Positions 12,020-25,200 of a stretch of 64,000 bases of DNA are shown here, in pieces (within the stretch, counting starts at the first letter, position 1; every line of letters starts with the position of its first letter). The stretch comes from Branchiostoma belcheri (Eukaryota > Chordata > Leptocardii > Amphioxiformes > Branchiostomatidae), in contig NW_017804387.1 of NCBI RefSeq assembly GCF_001625305.1, positions 1,534,236 to 1,598,235 of the forward strand. Reading direction: 5' to 3'. Position numbers and translations under genes: made by a program. Under the pieces are notes generated by a model. That model searched no databases. It was not told where the DNA came from and worked only from the letters and a program-made list of their open reading frames with translations.

Positions 12020-13195
12020 TCCGTACTCCGTAATATACTACTTTAACGACGTTCTAAGTTGTGCTTGGTGCTTTATTTGAAATTTTGTCCCAATTTATGT
12101 ATTACTTAATATTCTCTACTTACGTGGAACTAGCTTTGTTGCTAAAACGATATCAAGCCACCCAGTCAACACACCTGTAGGCTATGTCTTAGATTATTAC
12201 TTGTAGTAAGACGCTATATTTTCAAGGTCGGTAACTGTCAACTGAGTTATAATAATGCAGATAAAGTTTTAATTAAGATAGAAAATTTATTTAACGGGGA
12301 GAGTCTTTAAATTCCCTTTAGATATCTGATACTGACAGTAACTACATATATGCCATACAGTAGGCCTGTATATGCTTGGTAAGTAATAAAATTGTTTTAC
12401 AGTTTCGTGCCACCCTGATGTATGCCATAACAGCTGTGTATAGAAATCTGCATCTAAACGTTTTGTGTCTGCAGCTGGCTTGATCAAAACTGCATCACGT
12501 TATATCAAATCTAAACCGCCTAGGCAGCACACGTTTGGGCTACAATTTTACTATTTGTGCTATGACGCTATATTCCGTAATTGCTGGATAATACCGTGGC
12601 TAACTTTGGCGTCGAAAGGCTTTCTCTGCAGGGAGAAGATGAAAACTATGTTTTATTTCATCATTTGTGCCTCATTTGAAAGTTCATATGATATTTATAT
12701 CAGATAGGGAGCTAACCTTTGTTGCTGAATTGTTTCGAGTTCTACCAAACCGCCTATAGTAATACTAATCAGTCAACACAGATTTAGGCCACATCTTTGA
12801 TTACTACTTTTAGTACGACGCTATACTTGCAAGGTCGGTAGCTGTCATTTGTATTCTAATAATGCAGATAGAATTTCAATTAAGCTAATAATTTTAACGG
12901 GAAAGCCTTCAAATATCCTTTAAATATCTGATGCTGACAGTAACTACAAATATGCCACACGGCACGCCTGTACATGCTTGGTAAGTAATTGTTTTACGTT
13001 TAATTTTCTTGTGGCCTTCGTGCCAACCTGTTTGTCCTTGGAGAAGGGTTTCTGTTACATAATGTTGATGAAATATTTTGCAACTCGGAGGCAAAACCTG
13101 TGTGGTGCGCGGGGGTACATGTGTGTGACAAAGAGATTTGCTGTGGTGAAGCAAGACAACAAGACCATAACTCCAACAGCGGAGAGCGGCAAACC
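12020..13195 (+). mobile_element. Unnamed repeat family R, copy A
   Basis: Two related ~270-bp blocks (12120-12390 and 12715-12990) share AGTCAACACA, CAAGGTCGGTA, AATGCAGATA, TTAACGGG and GCTTGGTAAGTAAT. The whole stretch, to the segment ending near 13195 (GCTGTGGTGAAGCAAGACAA), recurs inverted at 30180-32110. No transposase or reverse transcriptase is recognised. It ends about 30 bp upstream of the presumed receptor start codon. Confidence 0.7.
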
Positions 13196-13225
13196 ACAGG
13201 CACAGCCGGGTACGACCTCGCAGAG

Positions 13226-13280
13226 ATGGGAGGCGAACTTGTCGTTACCTGGATCACCTGCTGTCTACTGTTTGTCTCCG
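13226..13280 (+). CDS. Receptor exon 1: signal peptide
   Basis: Encodes MGGELVVTWITCCLLFVS plus one base, followed by donor GTAGGA. The hydrophobic core VVTWITCCLLFVS and phase-1 end fit a secreted-protein first exon and join kringle 1 as ...FVSG-SEDC. Start context GCAGAGATGG has purine at -3 and G at +4. An upstream in-frame ATG lies inside repeat R and is less likely. The donor is not strong, so this exon is a good but unproven choice. Confidence 0.65.
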
Positions 13281-16200
13281 GTAGGAGCTCCTGTTATACA
13301 TATGTCTGTATCTGTATCTGTATAGCCGGTATAACCGCCTTTCGGCGTAACACACCAGCTTCGCAGGCACGCGGCGCGGCGGCAGCTGGCTATATTACAC
13401 CGATCGACTTGTTACATCTAACCCTTGAACTTCTAGCTCTATACATTGTTTAAAGCTATCTATTGACAATGCCCCTACTGTACTTGGTGACAGTGAGTTC
13501 CACTCTGCGATAGTTCTAGGAAAGAATGAATTCTTGAACACCTCAATCCTTGGTTGATAACTCTGGTACTTGAATGCATTGCAGTTTATTAGTCATTTTG
13601 TACATCATGCATAGTCTGGACATCTTTCTTCTGTCTTCCAGTGAGGTCCACTGTAGGTTTCTTTTCATTTCCGTGACACTAGCACCTCTTTCATAGTTGT
13701 TCATACAGAATCTTGCAGCTTGATTCTGTACCCTTTCCAGTTTGTCTTTTTCTTTCTTTGTATATGGATCCCATACATGGTCATATATAGAATGACGACC
13801 TTTATTGCAAATTTTTCCACACTTGGCAAATTTTTCGACACTTGGCTAAGTACAGGTCACAACAAAACAAGATGAATGGACACGGGAACAGATACAAAAG
13901 TAACTAACTATCGTTATATAAATTCAACTTCTCCTCGCTTTTCGGTTATTGTAGAAATAAAGGTACAGATCTGTTTTTCGATGGGTGGTTTGTCTAGTCG
14001 CATTAGGAATATGAATTTTTCTACAGTTCTTTGAGAAAAGTTTGAAAGTATATATCTTTTAACCGTTGGCCAATAGAGTTGACAATTGACGTGTTTGTAC
14101 CATGTACGACCCCCCGAACACTACCAAACTCCTCCCAACCATGGTCAGGAGTACGTGTCGGCAGCAGGACCGGCAGTGGTTGGCTGGTGTTCGGCGAGGT
14201 TGGCTACTGTTCGGCCAATGTTCCAGAATGTTAAAAAAATTGGGAGTAGGTCCGCAGTAGGTCGGGGCGTGGTTCAGTCAAATTTGACTGTAAAATTTGA
14301 CTGAAATTTAACACAAATTTGATGCGATTCGTATCAAGAGATAGACGTGGCCTTAAATCCGAACTTTGCGTGTGGGGTCGTGTGGTGTAGCGGCAGAGCG
14401 CTCGACTCGGAACCAAGAGGACCCGGGTTCGAGTCCTGCCATGGCACCGATCTTGTGCCCTTGGGAAAGACACTTTACACGATTTTCCTCACTTAACTCA
14501 AGTGAAAATGAGTATTTTCCTGTCATGTATTTGTCCCCTGTGTTGGTGGTGGCATTAATATAAGTTGAAAAAACTTGAGTGTACCGTCACCACGTCTTGT
14601 GACTACATGTTGGAATATTAAAAAAAATCCGAATTTCAGCCAACGTCGGTTAGTTGGTGGTCGGAGGAAGGCTCTAAATGTGTCACAGGGGCTTAACGTT
14701 TTGGTGTCTATTCGTCACAGGCTCCGAAGACTGTCAGGTAGGAGATGGGGCGTCCTACCGAGGTACAGTTAACGTGACCGTAAGCGGCAGGACATGTCAA
14801 CGCTGGGACAGTCAGACACCCCATCAACACATCCGGACACCCGACAAGTATCCGGCACTGGCCGAGAACTACTGCCGGAATCCGGACGAAGCCGACAGTG
14901 TCTGGTGCTACACCACGGATCCTGACGAGAAATGGGAATATTGTCATGCGCCACCCTGTGGTAAGTTTCTGGTGTTTTTTTTAAATTTCAACATGCAAAA
15001 ATACAATACATAGTGGTGACGCACTCAAGCAAAATGCTTATATTCACGTCACCACTAGACATAAAATAAAAATTACATCACAAAACATGGGTATCGTCCA
15101 GAATAGTGCCACTGATGAAAGGTATAAATGGATGCTACCTGAAACGTCTGACCGTTCCCAAAATCAGATCCAGTTGCTTGAGTAACTGTTTTTTTTACCT
15201 TCGCCAAGAAGGTTTTGTTTTCAGTAGCGTTTGTATGTGTGTGTGTGTGCGTGTGGCAGTGGATGGATTGGAATGAAACTTGGTGGGTGGGTAGGTCCTA
15301 ATGAGACCTAGAAATGATTAGATTTTGGGAGTTAAGTGAGGGTGAAAAGCAATAAACATAATTTATTTAAATCATAACCTCATTTGCATAATTTATGAGG
15401 AAATGCTAGAATAGCCTTTTTGTTATGATAAGGCCGTCATTGGGTTGAGAATATGATCAACTGATATAATCCATGCAAATGAGGCTCTTATTTACAAAAT
15501 CAATAATTAAAACTGTATAATTCACCAAGCACATCATTTGGCGTAGGTATGAGATCGTGGAACTTTTGTTTAAATATCCTTCATGTTATGGAATACAACC
15601 TGCGTGTAGCATGCATATATTAGGTATATGTCATTTTCTTCACCTACAGGCTCAGACCCCGACGAATACTGTCAGGTGGGAGATGGGGAAACCTACCGAG
15701 GGACAGTTTCTGTGACCGAAAGTGGGAAGTCGTGTCAACGCTGGGACAGTCAGACACCCCACGCACACGTCTATCCTCCACATCAACCTGATCAACAACG
15801 TACACTCGGAGCGGAGCCTCAGAACTACTGCCGGAACCCTGACGCATCCCCGGGAGTGTGGTGCTACACCGCGGATACCCTCACAAAATGGGAGTTCTGC
15901 GATGTGCCAACCTGCGGTAAGATTCTATTCTGGTACTGATGGGTACTTTTGAGGTACATACCATGTACACACACCTGCATTTATTTAAAAAAATGAAGAC
16001 ACAAACTTGTAATTGAATATGTAGTTATGGTATATGTCTGACATGCATACGTTCATGACCCTTCTAGCTGCAAGCCAAGGCAGCGAAGACTGTATTGCAG
16101 GAATTGGAACATCCTACCGAGGGAAAGTTTCTGTGACCGAAAGTGGCAGGACGTGTCAACGTTGGGACAGTTTTATCCCCCATCATCACCACGTCACAGC

Positions 16201-19200
16201 GGAGCAGTACCCGTCATCCGGACTACAGGAGAACTACTGCCGGAATCCGGACGGCGGATCCGGAGTTTGGTGCTTCACCACGGATTCTGCCAAGCGATGG
16301 GAATATTGCAATGTGCCAACCTGCGGTAAGGTTCAAGTGTTTTCTTTCACGTTTAGCTTCACAGAAAGGAAACATTGTTTTTGCTCTGGTTCTTCCTCTT
16401 CTTAGCCTAACACATGAGGTCACTGAACTTGACTAGACGGCTGTCGCCATGGTAACTGGTGCTTTGGCAGACACCTGCACCCTTCGGTGTTGGGTACATT
16501 TTGTAGGACAGAGCTCGAGGGGCTGATCACTTTACACATATCTATACCTACCTAGGACCCACTAGTGTAGAAATAGTCAAAAAAGTTTGAAAGTATATAT
16601 CTTTTAACCGTCATACTCTCAAAGAAGGTTTAGACCTTAGGACAAGTAATATATGTGACATGCCAATATTTATTCATAGTCTTGTACGTAGGTTGATTCC
16701 TTTGTGACTACATGTCCGTATGTTTAGTTACATGTATAGACCTTACAAATGTACCTTTCCTGTGTCAATCAAGTTAATGCTCTTGTAATGCATGACACCA
16801 TTTTTAATCATTGATATTTTTTGTAAATAATGTATATCTTGATATTGAATTGTACAGTATTTGATGTTTGATGTATTGTATTTGATGTTAAATGTATAGT
16901 ATTTCATGTTACTGATGTTCATTATTGCAATTTGTTTTGTATTCAATAATGTAATCTGTATTTCTATTGTGCATATTGTGTTTGGGAGGACAATTTGTAA
17001 ACGTGTCAACGCACCTGTTTTGTCCTCCCTTCTAGTGGAGCAGATAACATCAAATTTTGGAGGAATCTTTCACTTTGTGATACAAGCACCAAACTTGGTA
17101 CAAATACTCATGAGACATTACTCTTTTGAAAAAGTACGCGGGCCACTTGATTTAACTTTTGGCGCCCACTAGCGGCGCTTTTTGGTACTGCAGCCGGCCT
17201 TCCGGGCTTTGCATCTCCTGTTTTAAACATGCTACAGTCATGATTTTTATTTGGTAAAAAGCTGTTAAAGTTAGAAAGAAGTGACGTAAATTTGGTGTCT
17301 CTAGCTGCTTGTGTTAGAACTGCAGGGGCATTTTTTGCCGGTGCAAAAATTTGCTCCAAGGGCGCTCTTTGGTACTGCAGCCGACCTTCCGAAGCAAAAA
17401 AAGCGCCCTTGAAGCAAATTGTGCACCGGCAAAAAACGCCTCTGCAGTTCCAACGCAAGCAGCTAGAGACACCAAATTTACGTCACTTCTTCCTTACTAT
17501 AACAGCTTTTTACCACATAAGACTGTAGTATGTTTAGAACAGGAGATACAAAGCCCGGAAGGTCAGCTGCAGTACCAAAAAGCGCCGCTAGGGGGCGCCA
17601 AAAGTCAAATCAAGTGGCCCGCGTACTTTTTCAAAAGAGTAATGTCTCATGAGTATTTGTACCAAGTTTGGTGCTTGTATCACAAAGTGAAAGATTATTT
17701 CAGTTATCTGCCCCACTATTCCACTTGTATATCTGGTGGTAAACTCAAATAAACAAGTAAACAAATAAACCTTCCCAGTGTGCCTGCGTGGTGAGTTCAG
17801 CTGTAAGGACATACTGCACAGCTGCCTGCCGCCCTGGAGGCGCTGTGACGGGGTGCCGGACTGTCCGGACGGCAGTGACGAGGAAACATGTGGTGAGTGC
17901 TATATAAACCGCTCTGCAAGCCATCTTGGATATTGGCCAATGACGTCATCAAATTAGCATAAATTATGCATATTTAATGATAAAATTTGCATAAAATTAT
18001 TTGGGATGTTATTAATATTAGAAACCATGAGTAACTTGACATAAAACCCATAACTTTCTATTGTTGAAACAAAAAGTACTAAATTTAGCAAAAAAATGCC
18101 TGTCAGAAACCCGTTGCCATGGCAACACAAAAAATTATTATCTTATTCCAATGATAGAGAATTGTTGCCAACAATATTCTAGGGAAAGTCACCAAGTTTG
18201 GCCGTTCTACGGCTAGCCATTCAGACGCTAGGTGACATCAAAGTTGCCGCGGGCACTTTTAGCCACCACCCCCCCGGTCTAGGTAGGGTTAAGTGATGCT
18301 TGACATGATGATATTACAATTATGCAAATATGGATCTAATTTGCATAATTATGAGGAAATTCTGTAAATATGCGTTCCATGATAGGACCATTCAAGCTTA
18401 TGAATACCATACACGGATGAGGTACATTATAAGACAACCACGTTGATCAGAAAAATTCATGATTAATTTCAGACAACGAAATCCACACCTCATTTGCTGG
18501 GTACAAACCTAAAGGCCTAGAAAACATTTTCCTAACCCCAGGTCGAAAAGAACATGTTGCAGTTGCTACAAAAAGTTACATGAAAGAATCTATCATGAAT
18601 ACAGAATGTTTTTACAAAATCATATCCTGACGTAAACTTTTACTAAATTGATATTATAACGTATGTATAGGTGACAGAGAGAGGACATGCAGATAAGAAA
18701 GACATTATAGGAAAGACAGAGTCTCCCGTACCCTCATGCCGAGCGTAGGGTGGTGCCCATCTCCATTTCGTAGCCCTTGGGCGACACACAGTTGTGCAAT
18801 GCACTACAGCAGGGGGCTGGTCCGCTGGTAGTGCTGTGTGTTTGACCTTCCCACACTCTTTCTCATATGTGCTGACTGCTAAGCAGAGATAGAAGTGTGT
18901 ACATTTTTTAAGTCTTTGGTATGACCCGGCTGGGGTTTGAACTCACTACCCCCATGTTACAAAGCTAGCACTCTACCAATTGAGATTTTGCGCCGGTATG
19001 ATTTATAGTACATTATAGGAACCACGGTAAGACCATTTTATTCCTAGTTAAGCTGGAGGTTAACATATAATAATAAGCAATTTGCTGAAAATTTTCAGAG
19101 TGCCTACAAATCCCGGAGGTTTTTCCGCTGGACGGTCGACTCACGATCTTACCGAATCCGCTGAACCAGACGACTTTCGACGAGATCCAGAACTCCCCGG

Positions 19201-22200
19201 TCATGGAACTTCTCAACAGTTCCTACAACATCTCAGGGAAACACCACCCGGAGTTTCGAAAATTTGTATCTTCTGTCATTTTCCCACGATGCAATTTACC
19301 TGAGGAGAGCATGTCCCAGTGTGCTTTGGGTCCGTCCTCCAGCATATCGACTCCGTGCCTGTGAGTAGCCAATGTGTTTGTCTATTGAAGTATTTTATTT
19401 ATTTATTTATTTCGTACAATAAACAAGATACAACGTGAAGTAAATTAAATGAAAAACACTGTGCAGGAGAAGATGAAGCCTCAAAGGCTTGTACAAGTCC
19501 TTCTTCTTAAACATAACAAAACAATCATAATACGGGTTAACCGGGTTAATTGATTAATCGAAATACTTACATGAAAATCAAGGCAAATATCAACAAATCG
19601 TAAATAAGTTCCCATTATACAGTTAAAACACAATTATAGCAAAATTAACTAATAAAGAAGCTAAGTAACACAAACCAGTAAATCAAATCAAGAAGTATAG
19701 CAGCTACAATAATAGATGAGAACTATGGCAATGATCTCTTACTCAGTAACTATGGTTACCAAATTCTTTCTGAAAAATAAAAATAATTGCCAATTCTTTT
19801 TTTTTATTTTTCAGCATGAAATATATATAGGTCATCAGACATTAATGCATTCAAGAGTATAATCATGTTTCTATTTTCTTCAATGTTGTGGTAAGCTAAG
19901 AGACTAGATAGATAAAAAAAAATGTCTGTACAAAGAAGTTTTCCAGTTCCGTCTGCCCTGGTCTGTTCTCTTAATGCTGTCTTTAAGTATGGTTAAAGCT
20001 CCTCAGATATTTTGAAAATGTTTTTCGTCAGTGGATCTTAAGGGCGTCTTTGTTTTCTCTTCTACCTACAGGAGTCCAGTATAATTGTGCTGTTCTTGTC
20101 ATGTACATGTCCTCTCCGTTTTCATCTCCCTCTTAGGATGATGGTCTCCACACATTTTTGTTTGCATTTTCGTACATTTTTTATAGTGTTTTGTTATGAA
20201 AGTCTTTTCCTATGGCCACACCAATTTAATTTCTTGGTTAACGGATTCGCCCTCTTCATTTTTTCTGATTTGCAAAAAAAAAAATCAGAATGCCTAGGCC
20301 TGTTTTTATTTTTCCCACCCGCTCCATTATTTTTCTAGAAAATTCCATTAACTAAGAAATTAAACTTTTGTGGCCTAGGGGCAAAGTAATGCTCCCATGC
20401 CGTTCGTGGTGTGAGGAAGTGCTGAGTATGGCTGATGACCTGGTGAAAGGTCTGCTGCCGCCGTGTGACGTGTTTCCGTCATCACAAGACAGCTGTTGGA
20501 ACACAGAACTCGCCGTGACGCGAACAGAAGGTGCGGATCAGTGGTTTGTTTATTTTTTATCGTGAAAGATTGATGTTTTCTTACTTTCGGATGTTTGAGT
20601 TGCCTAGTACATACATTGTATATTACAAACAAGAACAAGAAATAGCCATGCCTTCAAGTACCAGAGTTATCAACTAAGGATTGAGGTGTTAAAAAATTAT
20701 TTCTTTTCTAGAAGTATCGCAGAGTGGAACTCGCTGTCACTAAGTACAGTAGGGGCATTGTCATTAGATAGCTTTAAACATTGTCTAGAGTTCGAAGTTC
20801 AAGGGTTAGGTGTAATAAGTCGATCGGTGTAATATAGCCAGCTGCCGCCGCGCTGCGTGCCTGCGAAGCTGGTGTGTTACGCCGAAAGGTGGTTATACCA
20901 GCTATGCAGATACAGAAACATTGTGCTTATTAATAACTTTTTATGTCACTTGTCGCGACGAAATATGGATGTTTTCTTCCTATGTATGGCGCATTTATTC
21001 AGCAATGATGTGCTTTGTTCATTCTTAAAAATGTAAAGCATGGTTTTTTAATCTTCCTTTCCTACAGAGCAAAGCATATTATTAAAATTCTTATCCCCAG
21101 TTTGCTACCATGGAACTGGCATGAACTACCGTGGGACATGGAGTACGACTGCGTCCGGTGCAGCTTGTATTGAGTGGTCAGCCGGTCAAGCTGGTTTCTA
21201 CACGGCCGGGTACTCCTGGGCTAACCTGGACAACAACTACTGCCGCAACCCCACCGGTCTCAACCGGCCTTTCTGTCTGACTGAAGACGGTAGCCAGGAG
21301 GAATGTGACGTCATTCCGTGCAGTACGTTGTTTTGTTGTCTTCGTCAGAAAAACTATGGAAATGTCTCGCCGTATTGAGGGTGACTGTGGATTTAGCGGA
21401 ATAACTCTTAACCCTCAACAGTACACCCTCCCGAACTGATTAATCTGTACACCTGGGGTCCGCGCGGACCCCAGAGCAGTTTTTTTGCTAATTTTTAGAA
21501 ATTATCAACATGCTACCAGCTCAATTGTTTTGCAAACTGATGTGGGAACCTCTGTGTCCACATTACAAACAAATATCATACATTTTGAACTTTTTCTATT
21601 TTTTGGTGAAGAAAAGAAGACAAGAAGAAATACCCGATTTTTAAACCCATTTCAGACTGAAGGGGCTTTTGAGGCCCAACTTTGATCTCAGATAGCGGCT
21701 AAACGGCTTGCGCTAGAAGTATCAAATTTGGAGACCTTTCCTAAAATGTCTCTGGAAAAAAGTTCATATTAGTTTGATACTAGTAAGTTGATGTTTTTTT
21801 GTGTTGCCATGGCAACGGTTTCTATTTTTCAAAATAGAAGTAATTTTGGTTTAAACATAAAAATTTTAGAGTTTTATATTAAATTACACTTCTTTTCCAA
21901 CATTAATAACATCTTACATAATTAAGTATAAGTTAAATCATTTAATATGCATAGAATATGCTAATTTGATGACGTCATTGGTCAAAATCCAATATGGCGG
22001 ACTATATTATTAGCTCTGACGTCATATGACGTCATAATTACCCCAAAGTTATCAAAATTTAATTCTATTACTACACCATTCTCTGAAAACTTGGTAGACA
22101 TAAGATGAGTGCATAAAAACATATAAAAACGGAAATAAGGTAATGTATAAGAACGCCAATGTATCCATTATGATCGAAAGCCGGCTGGGGTCCGCGCGGA

Positions 22201-25200
22201 CCCCAAAATAAAATCAAATATAAATTTTTTCATAAATGGTAGAAACGGAGTTTTCTGCACTGTATTGAGAGACAACTTTGTGGGTGACAATTACCTAAAA
22301 TTTCAGAAAAAAAATCTTTAGAAACAAAAAAGATACTACATAATATATAGTGCTGGGGTCCGCGCGGACCCCAGGTGTACTGTTTAGGGTTAAAGGCATG
22401 GTTCGACGTCCATGATTTTTGGCAGGCAGATTACCGTTGTTGAGGCCAAAGTCAAGTGCAAGTTTGGGCTTCGTGGTGGGTCTGTACGTCACTGCAGTTA
22501 TCTTGAGAATGTCCCTCTGACGAAGGCATGAGATCTCCGAGCTCTAGTTTACAATGACATTGTTTCTTCAGCATGCAAATATGTTTGCATTTGTTACATT
22601 TCAAAGAGCGAGTACTGTACGTGGAACGCCGACTTACATCAGTGTCAGCATTTAAAAAAGTTTGTAGAGGACTGGAGACTGTAAGACTGGAACTGGAAAC
22701 TTACTGAACTAAAAGTCCATATACTGTGATCCCTTTGATTTGGTCTATGGGTCTGTACATGTAATAATACACATACCATGTTACAAGTGCATGTACTTGT
22801 AACATGGTTTGCGTATTATTGTGTTGTTGTTTACATGTATTGACTGCATCTTTAAATATGTCTGCCTAGAGATATTAAAAAAAACAGATCCGCAGATCAA
22901 AGATACGTATACCCTGGTTCAATAAATAAACTTTAAAACTTGAAACATTCTTTATCATCAAAGTCAATTATAAAAGAAACTGTGGTTAAAAATCTCGTCC
23001 ACACCTACATGTTCTTTTGCCTGTTTTTGAATTCAATGAATATGCTGATTTTGCCGTTGCGTTTACAAGTCTTTTATCACTATCCTAGATTTTGTAGGCT
23101 GCTGGGACAGAGGTCCTCCCAACTACGGCCAGAGAACACCAAGTAAAAGGTTCTACTTCGTCGACGAAAGAGTCACGTACACCTGCAACACTGGCTACAC
23201 GCTGGAGTACGGCTCTCCCAGGGAAGTCAGGTGCCTGGAAGGGAGCGAAGAAGGAATTTGGGAATATGAGAAACCCGTTTGTTCAGGTGAGAACTTCCAA
23301 TACCTTTGAATACCACGCAGATTTTGGATTATATTTATTTTCCCCATCTTGCAAACTATACTGGAGTAGTTGGTGAAGGTTACTCATCCAGGGTGGTAAT
23401 ATAATAAGAGAGTAGTTTACTCTTTCCAAACTGGATTGGATTTATAATTGTAGACGTTTCAGGTATCGTCCAATACCTTTCATCAGTACAAGTGAATGTT
23501 TACAGAGGAATTTACGAAAGAGAAATAAGTTCTAAATAAACAAAAACAGTCAGTGTTCTAAGGAGAGTTCTAAATAAACAAATTAAAGGTAACTGACAAG
23601 GTTCTAAAACATCTAAAAGGTGTTCTAAATAAACAAAAGTAACTATCAAAAGTTTTAAAACATTCAAAAAAGGAAAAAAAAACTAATAAAAACTTGATTA
23701 GTTGGTAAGGTTAGATTAAGAACACTAAAATTAGACACAATTTTTATGGGTTCACCACACCACGAAGTGGTGTGGTGAAACCATATTGCTTTTTCTGATG
23801 TTTCTTCTTCTTCTTCTTCTCCTCCTCCTGCCATTTTTTAAATGGATTCAGCTTCTTCATTTTAGGGCCTAAGGTCCTGAAATTTGGTATGGAGGTACAG
23901 TGGGCAAATACCCCTAGGCGTTTTTTAAATTTTTGTGATACAAGCTTTTACAATCGTTTTATTTGCTTTTTTAGCGGTCCCCATAGGAAAGTACTGTGGG
24001 GGCGCGCGCGCGTGACGTAATAAGAAAGGAATTCGGCGGTATGTCCATATATGGGCATGCAAGCATGAACCTGACGCAGACCAATCTATTCTTCTTGCTG
24101 ATTGGCTGTTGGATTTGATTGGATTAACTCAATTAACACCTGTTCAAAGCCATTCCATTTTGACAGTATGAACTCAAGTGTTTTGGTAGGTACAGCACAG
24201 GCCACGAAATACGCATCGATTTTCGAGGGACGTTCTGCGGGAGAGTGCAGGACGCTGTGCGGGACTTCCCTCGGGAGAGTGCGGGACGTCCTCCGGGAGA
24301 GTGCGGTACGTTCTGCGGGAGAGTGCGGTACGACCAGCGGGAGAGTGCGGTACGTTCTGCGGGAGAGTGCGGTACGTCCAGCGGGAGAGTGCGGTACGTT
24401 CTGCGGGAGAGTGCGGTACGTCCAGCGGGAGAGTGCGGTACGTTCTGCGGGAGCCAGACATTTTGCTCTTCTCTGTTGGAACAACGCAAGTTGGAGGTCA
24501 ATGACCTGCGCCCGGCGTGTAAACAAAAAAGTTACGCGGTACGTAATGTGTATCGTCGGTGCGCGCGCCACGGTATCAACAATTTTCCGCAATCTTTACC
24601 AACTAGTATTATCTAGGTTCTGTTATCGATCTCCGAAGTATCACCAAAATTGTAGGGTTGATAGTTAAGTAACATCAAGGTGGTTCAAAAGCAAACCTGA
24701 TAAAGAAGGAAACCCCGTAGTTAATAGTTGAAAGTCTTGGTGCCTTGAAGCGATCGATACCGCCATGCTGTTTACTTTTTATGACATACAATGCAGTGAG
24801 TGATGTGTATCGCACCGAGTTAGCTCGGTTGGAAACGCGCAAGGCGGCAATCCCAGGCATTGCAAGTTCGAACCCCAGTGCATCGGACATTAATATTTTT
24901 AGCAATTTAACATTTTTAACAATTTTATCATTTTTAACAATTTTATCAGTTTTAACAATTTTAACAATTCTGCATTTTAACAATTTCAACATTTTTTTTT
25001 ATTTTCGTTGTTTTGCTTTTAACATTCAAAAACTGATTGTTCTTACTCAAGAATGTCAATAACTTAGAATGTTAGTCTTTTGTATTTTTCCAACATACAA
25101 ACTAAAATCACTTTGATGTTGTCACAAAAGTATTGAGCTGACAAGAGAGAAGGAGTACGGTACTCTGCCAGTGTGAAGAATCTACAGAGGTATTACCAGT

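Noticed and set aside
24086-24668. Overlapping 95-188 codon frames on both strands
   Set aside because: They are produced by the 22-bp minisatellite lacking stops; no domain and no splice logic.
24805-24890. Functional tRNA gene
   Set aside because: A and B boxes are present but stems do not pair well and the 3' side runs into an AT-rich repeat; more likely SINE-derived.
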